Positions 38,526 to 48,596 of a stretch of 64,000 nt of DNA are shown here, piece by piece. The notes under the pieces are model-generated. The model did not search any database. It was not told the DNA's origin and saw only the letters and a program-made list of their open reading frames with translations. Origin of the DNA: Candidatus Heimdallarchaeota archaeon (GTDB taxonomy: Archaea; Asgardarchaeota; Heimdallarchaeia; Heimdallarchaeales; Heimdallarchaeaceae); NCBI GenBank assembly GCA_021399345.1, contig JAAFKI010000045.1, positions 179,228 to 243,227 of the forward strand. Direction: 5' to 3'. Position 1 is the first letter of the stretch. Every line of letters starts with the position of its first letter. The translations under genes and the position numbers were made by a program.

Positions 38526-39170
38526 CTAAGATATTGGAACTTGACGAATCACATTCTTATATAATAAATCATTAGTAGCTCTTTCTGCATCATTTTCAGT
38601 TAATTTCATCAATTTTACTATATCACTTAGAGTAGCTGACCCCTTGTATTTCAATAAAGAGATCACCTTTTGTTGCTGATTACTAAATTTATTACCGATA
38701 TCTCTATTAATAATCTGAGGATTAAGCTCTAGCTTGGAATAAGACAGATTTGCTATTGGAATACTATACTTCTTAAGCTGAGTGTCTACATATTCAGTCA
38801 TATTAGCAAAATGTTCTACCCTACCTCTCCAATCCTTCAATTCATCTGCAAAACGGGAATGAAACTCATTCTGAATTTTATGTAGATCCTGTCTAACAGT
38901 TGTGTCATCATCGCTGTTATCGATACAAGCAACAGTTACTGTTTGATTAGACGTTTTATATATGAATTTGTAACTAGTTGTTTGCAAGAAATCGCAACCC
39001 CCATCGACATTTTGTGCAAAAATCTCAATTGCACTGAGAAAACTAGTAATGAGGTTTTCATCATGTTCTATGCTACCGTACTTACGATGAAAGAGACATT
39101 CTCCTGTATCTTTAGCAATCCAAATATTATGAAGCATAGAGTTCAAGAAATTAAAATCGCTTGAACACAA
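38526..39170 (-). CDS. Longin-like domain plus C-terminal winged-helix protein
   Basis: IWIAKDTGECLFHRKYGSIEHDENLITSFLSAIEIFAQNV...; C-terminus QQKVISLLKYKGSATLSDIVKLMKLTENDAERATNDLLYKNVI. Confidence 0.65.
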   Translation of the reverse strand: MCSSDFNFLNSMLHNIWIAKDTGECLFHRKYGSIEHDENLITSFLSAIEIFAQNVDGGCDFLQTTSYKFIYKTSNQTVTVACIDNSDDDTTVRQDLHKIQNEFHSRFADELKDWRGRVEHFANMTEYVDTQLKKYSIPIANLSYSKLELNPQIINRDIGNKFSNQQQKVISLLKYKGSATLSDIVKLMKLTENDAERATNDLLYKNVIRQVPIS

Positions 39171-39287
39171 AAACTCACATAATACATGGGTATTTTCACA
39201 TGCACACTAAAATAAATTGAAAAGTGAATTAGAAATCTTTAAACAACTGAATTTCAGGAAATTGACTATTTAAATTTGTTTTACCTC

Positions 39288-39752
39288 TTATCCTAAATCA
39301 AAATCACTTTTTTTTACAAGAGTAAAACCACATCGACCACACTTTAAGATATAAGAATCGTCTTTTGTTCCTCGCCCAGCATGCTTTAAGTTATATCTAC
39401 AGTTTGGACACAAAATATCACCAGGTTCAAGGGATAAAATTCTATCCATTTCTAGAGTGAAGTGATGTTGTTGTTCTATAATCTCAGATGTTGAAGACAA
39501 ATAATATCCTTCAGAATATTTGGAAATAATAATTGTATCTCCACTCTTTACTGGATATTCGTTAAACCATTCATCAAGTCCAGTTAAATGGTTAGCCTCA
39601 GTAATATGGCTTCCGTAGGTATCATTATATGATTCTATAAAAAAAAGAATCCCTTCTTTAGGAAACATTTTTCTATCTTTTTCTGGAATAATGATTACAT
39701 CACTTTTAACTTCATCATTAGATAGATGCTGAATTATGAATCCTACATGCAT
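39288..39752 (-). CDS. Zinc-ribbon-containing hypothetical protein
   Basis: DILCPNCRYNLKH...YILKCGRCGFTL. Confidence 0.6.
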   Translation of the reverse strand: MHVGFIIQHLSNDEVKSDVIIIPEKDRKMFPKEGILFFIESYNDTYGSHITEANHLTGLDEWFNEYPVKSGDTIIISKYSEGYYLSSTSEIIEQQHHFTLEMDRILSLEPGDILCPNCRYNLKHAGRGTKDDSYILKCGRCGFTLVKKSDFDLG

Positions 39753-39853
39753 CGATTGAACCTCATTGGGGAATTCTTGTTTATAGAAAATGATCTAATA
39801 AATAAGTAAGAGATAAGCGTTTATCTCTTTTTCGACAAATTAGCAGTAAATCA

Positions 39854-40780
39854 TTAAGATAATTCTTTCTGTAAATCCAAGAATTCTTGTGGAACAATAG
39901 TTTTCATTGGTTTAGGAGCCACTTCAAATGAAATATCAGTCGCAGCAAAATTGACGATTTCACCTTCAACTTCCACTGGTAAGCCTTTTTCCAATTTTAA
40001 ACTAATTTTCTTAGCTCTAATGTACTCAACACCTTTTGTACCTATGTGTTTTCCTGATTTTAAAATATTCAATAAGTAAAATTGTCTCGTTTTTTTGAGG
40101 TTAAATGCATAACATACTGCAAAGTCCTTAAAGAAGTGATAATTACCTGGAAGAATCTGAAATCCACTACCAAAACGACTACCTACACCAGCAGCAATTA
40201 TAACTAGTTTTCCTTCCAATTCATCTTGATCATCAATTTTTATCACACAATTAACTAAACGATATTGTAGTAATTTTTTTACTGCAAGATAATAATATTT
40301 CACAAAACCCCTTAACCATTTGGCTTCTGTAAAAGATGCAACTGAAACAGTTGCTCCAACACCAGTATCAACAATATTAACAAAATATCTTTGATCTTCA
40401 TCGGCTTTTGCTATACCAACAGTTAAATCACAGGTTGAACCTTTTTCAAGGATATCCAGACTCTTGTGATAATTATCATCAAATTTGATACCCCTTGCAA
40501 AATCGTTACCATTTCCGAGGGGGAGCAATGCAAACGTAGCATTTAAACCATATAATCCATTTGCTACTTCATTTACAGTACCATCGCCACCAGTAGCCAC
40601 AACAACGTCAAATTCTTCACCTCTTGATTTGGCGATTTCGATGGCATGATTAGGTTCTTTTGTCATTTCAACAGTATAATTCAAGCCACGTTTAACTATT
40701 TCTTCTTCAACTTCTGGCCACATCTCCCCTATATCGCCATTTCTAGCCTTAGGATTTACAATAAAAAGATATGAGGTCAT
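39854..40780 (-). CDS. Diacylglycerol kinase/YegS-family lipid kinase
   Basis: VNPKARNG; VVATGGDGTVNEVANGL; PLGNGNDFARG. Confidence 0.85.
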   Translation of the reverse strand: MTSYLFIVNPKARNGDIGEMWPEVEEEIVKRGLNYTVEMTKEPNHAIEIAKSRGEEFDVVVATGGDGTVNEVANGLYGLNATFALLPLGNGNDFARGIKFDDNYHKSLDILEKGSTCDLTVGIAKADEDQRYFVNIVDTGVGATVSVASFTEAKWLRGFVKYYYLAVKKLLQYRLVNCVIKIDDQDELEGKLVIIAAGVGSRFGSGFQILPGNYHFFKDFAVCYAFNLKKTRQFYLLNILKSGKHIGTKGVEYIRAKKISLKLEKGLPVEVEGEIVNFAATDISFEVAPKPMKTIVPQEFLDLQKELS

Positions 40781-40830
40781 AATATTTTAGATTTTTTGCA
40801 TGTATTTAAACTTTCAGCCAAAAGGAAAAA

Positions 40831-40921
40831 TGGAGCCCTGAGGGGGATTTGAACCCCCGTTCTGCGACTTTCTCGACTTTGTTACGAGATCGCCGCTCTA
40901 GCCAGGCTGAGCTATCGGGGC
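40831..40921 (-). tRNA. tRNA-Thr (anticodon CGT) with predicted 13-nt intron at 37/38 (intron 40870-40882), CCA encoded
   Basis: GCCCCGATAGCTCAGCCTGGCTAGAGCGGCGATCTCGTA[ACAAAGTCGAGAA]AGTCGCAGAACGGGGGTTCAAATCCCCCTCAGGGCTCCA; BHB possible with CTCG:CGAG core and TAA/AAA bulges; U73 fits Thr; one C5-A68 mismatch. Confidence 0.85.
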
Positions 40922-41039
40922 TTGTTGTTGCATTTTATAACTTTTCAATTTATTTTTTTTTCTGTATTCTTTAGCGACCAAAGTCATATTGAGGACAATA
41001 AAGATATTACTAAAAGAAAATCAACAGGTGTTTTTAGAA

Positions 41040-42284
41040 TTAATCAAGTGGGAAAGCTGCATATCCTCTAAATTCAATCCAATCTCTTAGTTGATTCTCA
41101 ATTATTTCTTGTACAGTATCCTGGTCAAGATTTGTTGCCATTTCTTCATCTTGCGTCAGTACTGCCATTATATAGATATCCCCACTGAAATGCAAGTCTC
41201 TTAAAATAAATATCTCATTGGTATCATCTTCAAGAGTATACCTACGTATTCGTAAAAATGGTTCGCGAATATTCACTATCGTTTCAATGGCCTCATAATA
41301 TGCATTGTGTGCAATATCTACATACTGATCACCTGTTGTGTATTGAGCAAAACAGACATTACTTCTTGAATCATAAAGACCAAAGAAATCAGCATTTAGC
41401 TGCTCTGCAACTTTTTGAGATGCTTCTTGAGTACCTTGTTCAATTAAGGAAATTCCCCTAAATATGTGAGAAAAGGCCCCAAGAATTGACGAACGTATCT
41501 TTACACTTGTTCTGAAAAAGTCTTTTGCAGGATTGAAAAAAGAACAGTTTTTTGACATATACTCAATTATTGAACCAAAAATTTCAGTGCTTTTCTCGTC
41601 TATTTCATAATCAGGATCAGATTTATGGAAAAATATTTTCCAAGGAACTTTAAGTTTTAGAGCATTTGCTACATTAGTTATTTGCTTCAGATACTCAAAA
41701 CTCTCTTCAAACCTATCTTTAGCTTGCACATCAATAACGAATATAATAACATCAGTTCCAATGAAATATTGTTGAGGATTGTTCAAATAGTCTTCACGGT
41801 ATATACTTTGTCCACCTAATTCATGCATGTGAATATCCATTCCAAAAACCTCGATTTTGCTTCTTAATAATCCTCTTGTAGGAGTAAGAGCATATAATTT
41901 TTGGAATAACAATGACAAGGCTCCTCTGTGCTTTAATGCAATTGAAAGAGAAGTTTTTCCTGCATTATCGATCCCTACCATGATTATCTTTGCACCTGAA
42001 GTAACTTTTTCAGTTTCTTCTAAAGATACTAAACGACTCGCCGCTATCCAGCTATTTACTCTTTCTTTTGGAATCTTTTTAACCATTTTATCATATTGTT
42101 CATTCCATTTGTTTGCAAGATCTTCAATGGTTTCTAATCCTAATTCTTTAAGAAACTTTGATTCATCTTCAGAAATATCTAATAGAGCTTGAACTGGAAA
42201 ATTTTTGATATTCTTTTGCTTTTGGTACTCTTCTTTTAGAAGCTTCTCTTTTAATTCAACCATGGTTTTCTTCTCCGGAGACAT
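41040..42284 (-). CDS. Arf-like small GTPase with N-terminal helical extension and C-terminal longin-like domain
   Basis: IIMVGIDNAGKTSLS (P-loop), HELGGQSIYREDYL (switch II), FFHKSDPD (G4); C-terminal LNADFFGLYDSRSNVCFAQYTTGDQY... Confidence 0.8.
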   Translation of the reverse strand: MSPEKKTMVELKEKLLKEEYQKQKNIKNFPVQALLDISEDESKFLKELGLETIEDLANKWNEQYDKMVKKIPKERVNSWIAASRLVSLEETEKVTSGAKIIMVGIDNAGKTSLSIALKHRGALSLLFQKLYALTPTRGLLRSKIEVFGMDIHMHELGGQSIYREDYLNNPQQYFIGTDVIIFVIDVQAKDRFEESFEYLKQITNVANALKLKVPWKIFFHKSDPDYEIDEKSTEIFGSIIEYMSKNCSFFNPAKDFFRTSVKIRSSILGAFSHIFRGISLIEQGTQEASQKVAEQLNADFFGLYDSRSNVCFAQYTTGDQYVDIAHNAYYEAIETIVNIREPFLRIRRYTLEDDTNEIFILRDLHFSGDIYIMAVLTQDEEMATNLDQDTVQEIIENQLRDWIEFRGYAAFPLD

Positions 42285-42441
42285 CTCACGATTTTAAACT
42301 GAGCTACGTTAACATAGTTGTATCTCATTCAAATAAGTATTTTGCTAATGTTGCATCAACAGTATTTTATTCTTCTTTGCAGAAATAAAGTTTAAAAAGG
42401 CAAAAGCTAGCGCTTAATAAACCCTTATGGAGTAGACTCAA

Positions 42442-44478
42442 GTGCGAACACATAATCTTAGAAAACTAATGGTCGTATCTATATATATTCTCAGCTTAGT
42501 TACAGCAAGTTTTGTAGGTATATCATTCACTACTGCAACTATTGATGAAAACAGAAATCCAACATATTCTCCTCTAGTCGACATATTGCTATATAATAAC
42601 ACTCCACCCATTATTGATGGAGATTTAGAAAGCTATGCCGGAGAGTGGGAAAACGCCACAATACAAGAAAATAGTTTTGGAGTTGGACCAAGTAGAATAA
42701 CTATAACAATTCGTGTTCAAACAAATGTAACTCACTTATTCATGGGTATTAGTTATGTTAGTAGCATCTTTGTTCCAATAAATGCAACAATTCCAGTTGG
42801 TGATTCCTACAATAATGAATCCCATACTTGGTATGCTATTATATTTGATAACAACTTTGATGAAAGAATTGGATATAGTAATGATGCCGCAGACGATGTT
42901 GCTTTAATCAATTATAGACAAGAGGGAGCACAAGATGCGTACATAAATGGTACAGCAACAAATTCATTGGTATTGGATTTAAATATGACAGGACAAGAAA
43001 ATACTGTTTCTGCATTAACTACTGAACTGGATGATTTTAACGACTATATTGTTTCATATGAAGTTGTTAAAGAACTTGATTCACAAGATACTATTGGAAA
43101 AGACATCTCAGTAAAGGAAGGGGAACCCCTACGATACATGTTTATCATACATCAAAACGACACAGCATTATACAATCATACCATTATAAATAATAAAATT
43201 ACAGCATGGAATACAATCAGGCTAGAAACTGTCCATGACTATTTTTCATACGTAGATGATCCTTCAGAAATTAACATTCTAGTATATATTTCAGATTCTT
43301 CTAGCACAGTAGAAAGAAATCTCACTAATATAGCAACACTAATTCGAGCTTATGGTTTTAATGAATCAGTAAAGAAGGCTTCAGAAGGTTTTGTAATTAC
43401 TTATGACAGAATGAAAGATATGGATTTGGTCATTCTAGTTGGTTCTCATATTGATTTAACAAAGGATGAAATTGATGATACGAGATATTATGTAGCTTCA
43501 GGAGGAAGTTTGTATATTCTTGGAGATACAACTAATCATGATAGTAAAATAAATGATCTACTAAGTAACTTCGGTTTCCAAACATACAATGACACACTTT
43601 ATTCAAAAGACATTGGTATCAATTCAACAATTGAAATCGATGTGAACGCCATAATCAATCTTCCTTACTTTACTGAAACAAATATACTAACAAATCAATC
43701 AATTAATACAATAGAATATCAAGGATCAGCCATTATATTTGATGATGATAATGGAACTCTTATCTTGGGTGAGGGATACTATCAATTCCAGGAAGGAGAC
43801 CTTTATGCTTCAATAAACAAATCTGGTGAGTTTTATATTGATCAAGTGAAAGATGGTGTTTTCAACAGTTCAGAGGATATTTCTTTGAATAGCTCTGCAT
43901 CAATTCAGGCAGCTTTAGAATTGCAAAGAGGTGGAAAGCTTTTAGCATTTGCTTCAGCTGATATTTTCAATTCAACTAATATTCTTAAAGCTGATAACAA
44001 ATATCTATTCCTAAGACAAATTCAATGGTTACTTAATCTACAACATCAAATCTCATATGACAACTTCGTTGTAGATGATTTGACTATATTCGAAGGGGAT
44101 AACATTACTGCAAGTATCACTGTTAGAGGAGACGAAAACAGTACAATAGCAGATGTTCAAGTTTGGATTGTTGTGCTAGAATTGAAAGTAGATACTAACA
44201 AATCACTTCTAATCAATTCTGGTGATGGTATAAACTTCAATGGAAGAATTGTTCCAGATTCAAGTATTAAAACTCAGTTTATCGATGTTTCAATTCGTAT
44301 GCATAAGAGAGGGTATGGTTACAATGAAACCAATCTAGTTGAAGTTTTCATGGAGCCAGTTCTCAATACAAGCATCAGGATTGATATCATAGCTCTGATC
44401 ATATTTATCACATCTATTGGTCTCGCTGTTATCGGTGGTTTGGCTATAAAAAGATTTAAAATTATTAAAGAAGAGTAA
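42442..44478 (+). CDS. Membrane-anchored secreted protein with GldG/DUF4350-like region
   Basis: N-terminal signal; C-terminal TM IIALIIFITSIGLAVIGGLAIKRFK; EINILVYISDSSS...MDLVILVGSHIDLTKDEIDDTRYYVASGGSLYILGD. Confidence 0.65.
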   Translation: MRTHNLRKLMVVSIYILSLVTASFVGISFTTATIDENRNPTYSPLVDILLYNNTPPIIDGDLESYAGEWENATIQENSFGVGPSRITITIRVQTNVTHLFMGISYVSSIFVPINATIPVGDSYNNESHTWYAIIFDNNFDERIGYSNDAADDVALINYRQEGAQDAYINGTATNSLVLDLNMTGQENTVSALTTELDDFNDYIVSYEVVKELDSQDTIGKDISVKEGEPLRYMFIIHQNDTALYNHTIINNKITAWNTIRLETVHDYFSYVDDPSEINILVYISDSSSTVERNLTNIATLIRAYGFNESVKKASEGFVITYDRMKDMDLVILVGSHIDLTKDEIDDTRYYVASGGSLYILGDTTNHDSKINDLLSNFGFQTYNDTLYSKDIGINSTIEIDVNAIINLPYFTETNILTNQSINTIEYQGSAIIFDDDNGTLILGEGYYQFQEGDLYASINKSGEFYIDQVKDGVFNSSEDISLNSSASIQAALELQRGGKLLAFASADIFNSTNILKADNKYLFLRQIQWLLNLQHQISYDNFVVDDLTIFEGDNITASITVRGDENSTIADVQVWIVVLELKVDTNKSLLINSGDGINFNGRIVPDSSIKTQFIDVSIRMHKRGYGYNETNLVEVFMEPVLNTSIRIDIIALIIFITSIGLAVIGGLAIKRFKIIKEE

Positions 44479-44561
44479 TCGCTTCTTCTCTTTTTATTTT
44501 ATATTCCTTGAAAAAATCTTATTACTGTGTTCATTAATATTTATCTGAAGTTGATAATTTT

Positions 44562-45284
44562 ATGATAACTCTGGCGATATTTTCAGATGTACATTCTAAC
44601 TTAGAAGCTCTAAATATTGTTACAGACCATATTAAAGACTCATCTCCAGATATTATTATCTACCTTGGAGACACTGTTGGTTATGGTCCCAATCCAAAGG
44701 AATGTATAGAAATTGTGGAAAACCTGGCTCAGATCCATGTTGTTGGAAATCACGATTACGCCATCTGGAAAGATAATTTCAAATATTTCAACCCATTACC
44801 AAAAAAATCGCTTTTGTGGACTAAAAATCTACTTTCTGATAGGGAAAAACAACTCCTAGGGTCTCACCCATTCTTTTCTATTTTTCCATTTTTTATCACT
44901 GAAGGAAATGCAATGTTTGTACATGGGTCTCCAAGAAGACCTTTACGAGACTATGTTTCTCCAGATTTACCAGCATGGTCATATAACATGTTTTTTGAGA
45001 TTACGAGGGAGTTTACTGAAATAGATTTTCTATTTTTAGGTCATACTCACAAACCTTTACATATTGTCAATGAAGGAAAACATCTCTTGAATCCAGGATC
45101 AGTGGGACAACCAAGAGACAATGATCCAAGAGCATCATATTTGACATTTAAAATTGATGAAGAAACTAAGGGGTTCGAATATGAACACATAAGACTTGAA
45201 TATGATGTTGAACTTACTTGTAACAAGATGGAAGAGCTAGGGTTTCATCACTTTCTAATAAACCGTCTTAAAAAAGGGATATAA
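44562..45284 (+). CDS. MJ0936/YfcE-like metallophosphoesterase
   Basis: IFSDVHSNLEAL; YLGDTVGYGP; VGNHDYA; GHTHKPL; NPGSVGQPRD. Confidence 0.9.
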   Translation: MITLAIFSDVHSNLEALNIVTDHIKDSSPDIIIYLGDTVGYGPNPKECIEIVENLAQIHVVGNHDYAIWKDNFKYFNPLPKKSLLWTKNLLSDREKQLLGSHPFFSIFPFFITEGNAMFVHGSPRRPLRDYVSPDLPAWSYNMFFEITREFTEIDFLFLGHTHKPLHIVNEGKHLLNPGSVGQPRDNDPRASYLTFKIDEETKGFEYEHIRLEYDVELTCNKMEELGFHHFLINRLKKGI

Positions 45285-45286
45285 TT

Positions 45287-46441
45287 TCATTCAGAATTTT
45301 CTAAAGATAATTCTTTTTCCTCACCAATTACTTCTGTCTTTTTCTCTTTTAGGAAAATGGAAGATAAAGCAGCAATTGAAAGTGTGAGACCTGTGCCAAT
45401 TGAAGTTTGAAAGATTATTGTTGCACCTGCAACTATTGGGGATATACTTAATCCTTTAAAGAGAGTTTGAGTAGTTATGGTCCCTGTTCCTAAACCTGCA
45501 GGTACGAAAGTTAAAAGTCCAACAAGCAAGGTAATTGATGTAACTGAAGCTGCATTTACTAATGAAATATTTCCTCCAAATGCCATTAGTGTGAATTTTA
45601 GCGAATAGAATTCTAATATCCAACGAAATACAGTAGTAACAACAACCATAGTTGCAATCATTTTTTTTGTGTAAAGGAGTTTAAGTGAGTTATAATAATC
45701 ATCTAAAGCAGTAACAACTTTATTTTCCAACCAAGTTTTACCTTTTGTTGAAATTTTTCCTGTAATTTTAACTATTATTCTTAGAACTAATCTTCCAACT
45801 GGAGGAAAGAAAAGTATGAATGTTAGAATCACTGTACCAACAATTGCAATATAAAAGACAATCTGGATTGCTAATTGGATATTGCCAGTTAATCCAGATG
45901 ACAAGAATTCCCAGATAGAAATTTTCTGTTTTATGTAGTAAAATGATGATTGCACCTGAAGAAGTGCACTCTTTTGTTCAATATAATTGATAATCTCAGG
46001 AACAGTTACTCCAAGCGCGATAATGAAGAAGACAAGTACTACAAACATGTCTACTATTCTAAAAAAAGCAAGCGCTGCAAGAGAAGAGGAGCGAGGAACA
46101 TCTAATGAACGTTTGTTTATCTCAACACTAGCAATTTCTCCTGTTTTAAAAGGTCCAAGAACACTAAAACCGTACCCAACGAAATATGGAATGAGAAACT
46201 TAACGAATTTAAGATCAGGAGATGAAGGTTTGATTAGGATATAGAAGCGATATGCTTTAACTATTGCACTGATAATCATAAAGAGCAGAGCAAGTATAAG
46301 GAGATAAAAAACAGCAGTTTTGTAAAGACTAAATGAACCTTTAATATCTAAAGTAAGAAAAAAATACAACAAGGTTCCTGCCATTATTGCAATTACTAAA
46401 AAACGAAAAATATACTTACGTATTGATACTTTCAACCTCAT
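45287..46441 (-). CDS. UPF0104/lysylphosphatidylglycerol synthase TM-region-like (flippase-like) protein
   Basis: Multi-TM; AYRFYILIKP; FGYGFSVLGPFKTGE-type motif (YFVGYGFSVLGPFKTGEIASV); FVPAGLGTGTITTQTLF. Confidence 0.75.
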   Translation of the reverse strand: MRLKVSIRKYIFRFLVIAIMAGTLLYFFLTLDIKGSFSLYKTAVFYLLILALLFMIISAIVKAYRFYILIKPSSPDLKFVKFLIPYFVGYGFSVLGPFKTGEIASVEINKRSLDVPRSSSLAALAFFRIVDMFVVLVFFIIALGVTVPEIINYIEQKSALLQVQSSFYYIKQKISIWEFLSSGLTGNIQLAIQIVFYIAIVGTVILTFILFFPPVGRLVLRIIVKITGKISTKGKTWLENKVVTALDDYYNSLKLLYTKKMIATMVVVTTVFRWILEFYSLKFTLMAFGGNISLVNAASVTSITLLVGLLTFVPAGLGTGTITTQTLFKGLSISPIVAGATIIFQTSIGTGLTLSIAALSSIFLKEKKTEVIGEEKELSLENSE

Positions 46442-46525
46442 TAGTGAATCCCTACAAATAACACAAAATAGAAATAAAGTCTAGAATTCATTTCAGAAGA
46501 GAAAGAAAATAGAACAGAGAAGGTT

Positions 46526-46690
46526 TTATACAGCCTCTGCGCCGCCTTCATCTGACCATTCGTATGTGCATTCTTTGCAGACATTTTTCTTTTTATAGAC
46601 TGGTTGATGATTAAAATACGCAATTGCTTTAGACTTATCCTCTACTTGTTTTAGATTCCTACTGTGACACTTGGGGCACTCTTTAGCCAT
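46526..46690 (-). CDS. Small (54-aa) zinc-ribbon protein not in ORF track
   Basis: MAKECPKCHSRNLKQVEDKSKAIAYFNHQPVYKKKNVCKECTYEWSDEGGAEAV; two CxxC pairs. Confidence 0.75.
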   Translation of the reverse strand: MAKECPKCHSRNLKQVEDKSKAIAYFNHQPVYKKKNVCKECTYEWSDEGGAEAV

Positions 46691-46973
46691 TTCTTTTTTT
46701 CACCTTTAGAATATTGTTTCTTGTGATTTCATTAAGTGGTTTACATTTAAAAAATTTGTGTAAGAATCAATATAAAACGAGATAAAAAGTCACTTTTTCA
46801 AATAAAAATGAAGAAAAAGCAGACACGCAGGTCCTTATCATCATCTAGAAATAAATAATGCAAAAAATTTAGCAATATCCGTAAAATTATGCATCTTAAT
46901 TCACCATATTAGTAATAGATTTAATGAAATACGATATAAAAATTGTTAAGAATAGTCATTTTAATTTTAAAAT

Positions 46974-48596
46974 ATGGGAACACTAGGTGACCTATATGAG
47001 AAATTTACTAGGAATGCATCTGATTTACCAGACATCAATTATTTCTATGGAAATGTACCTAAAACGATAGATGATGCAATCAGCTTAGCTAAAGAATCAT
47101 CTGAAATTAAAATCGATTCCAACAAAATAGTTGAATTAAAACGTATTCTTAAGAATTATCACAAAGATTTAGGTTTACTAACTGAGAAAGTTAGTCGCAA
47201 TATAGATTTGATTCATCAAGGAATAGTTTTAGGAGGACAACAAGCTACAATTTTTGGAGGTTCAGGAATTATTGGAAATAAAATTGCTACAGTCACTGCA
47301 ATTTCAGACATTAGCAAAGAAAAAGGTCATTATCTAGTTCCTATGTTTCTGGTTAATACTCATGATAGCATTCAGCCAGAGATTTCAACTATTCATCTTC
47401 CCAATAATCAATCATCGATAAGTAAATCAATTTTCTTACCTGATGCAATAGATGGACTAGTTTCAAGCCAAATCTTAGCTAACCAGTATGAATGGATGGA
47501 AGAGAGTCTTTCAATAATAAAGAACATATTCAATGAATTTAGAACATCAATAGAAAAAGACTTTCATAAAATATTCACAGAGAAAGTAGACCATATTCTC
47601 ACATTTATTAGAGAGACGTATAGGACTTCGAAAGACATAGGTGAGTGGATCACTCTATTATGGGGAATCCAAGCTAATATAATAAATGATTGGGGTGTCA
47701 TTTTCTTCCCTTCCTCTCATCCTGAAATCAGGAAGTTAACAACAGATGGTTACAAACCTTTTCTTGAAAAAAGAGTGGAATATATTAAGGCATTCAATGA
47801 AGCATCAGAGAAAATAGAGGAATTAGGATATCAAACTACTACAGCAAAAAAAGCAGAAACCTTTTCTCCTTTCTTCTATGAATGTCCAAATGATGGCTAC
47901 AGACTTAATCTTCTATGTAAAGAAGAAAATGGTGTGTTATCATTCAGCGGGGAATGTCCTCTAGATGAGGAAAAATATTCATTTGATATTGATAAGAATA
48001 ATATTGATCTTTCTTCTCTTTCTTTAAATCTAGTTCCTAGATTAGATACTAATCAAGCTCTCCTTCAAGCTATAATGCCTGTGTATGTCAGAGTTTCGGG
48101 ACCAGGAGAAATCAACTATAATGCTCAAGTAATTCCAGCAATAAGAAAGATTGGTCTGAAATTCCCAATTTTTGTAAAATATACAAGAATATTATATAAT
48201 ACTCCTTGGATTGAAAATCTAATTCATGAAATAGAAGATGAATCAATTTCTCTATTTTCAGGAGATTTTTTTAAAACACTTGGAAGTTTATCTAAAGCAA
48301 GAAGAAAGGGAGAAAGAGAACAGCTGTCTTTGGAATCAGAACACTTAGCTGATATTATAAAAACAAAGATGTCAGAAGTAATTAAACACTCAGATAGACC
48401 AAATAGTATAATTGAAAGATACAAATCCTGGCAATTTGGCATGTATGATGAATTTCATAAGTGGCAAGAAGTAAGTTGGCCTTGGTTCATCATGGCAAGT
48501 GTAACTGGGTTAGGAGATTACCTAGCATCATATAGACGTTATTATAGCAAAGATTCGCCTATAGGAGGAATAGGTTATATTAATGCTAGATTATAG
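46974..48596 (+). CDS. bshC: BshC-like cysteine ligase (bacillithiol biosynthesis family)
   Basis: IVLGGQQATIFGGSGIIGNKIATVTAISDISKEKGHYLVPMFLVNTHD resembles BshC core; neighbour is BshA-like. Confidence 0.7.
   Translation: MGTLGDLYEKFTRNASDLPDINYFYGNVPKTIDDAISLAKESSEIKIDSNKIVELKRILKNYHKDLGLLTEKVSRNIDLIHQGIVLGGQQATIFGGSGIIGNKIATVTAISDISKEKGHYLVPMFLVNTHDSIQPEISTIHLPNNQSSISKSIFLPDAIDGLVSSQILANQYEWMEESLSIIKNIFNEFRTSIEKDFHKIFTEKVDHILTFIRETYRTSKDIGEWITLLWGIQANIINDWGVIFFPSSHPEIRKLTTDGYKPFLEKRVEYIKAFNEASEKIEELGYQTTTAKKAETFSPFFYECPNDGYRLNLLCKEENGVLSFSGECPLDEEKYSFDIDKNNIDLSSLSLNLVPRLDTNQALLQAIMPVYVRVSGPGEINYNAQVIPAIRKIGLKFPIFVKYTRILYNTPWIENLIHEIEDESISLFSGDFFKTLGSLSKARRKGEREQLSLESEHLADIIKTKMSEVIKHSDRPNSIIERYKSWQFGMYDEFHKWQEVSWPWFIMASVTGLGDYLASYRRYYSKDSPIGGIGYINARL

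Noticed and set aside
46441-46623. Minus-strand 60-aa ORF upstream of the flippase-like gene
   Set aside because: Overlaps the better supported 54-aa double-CxxC zinc-ribbon ORF (46526-46690) in another frame.
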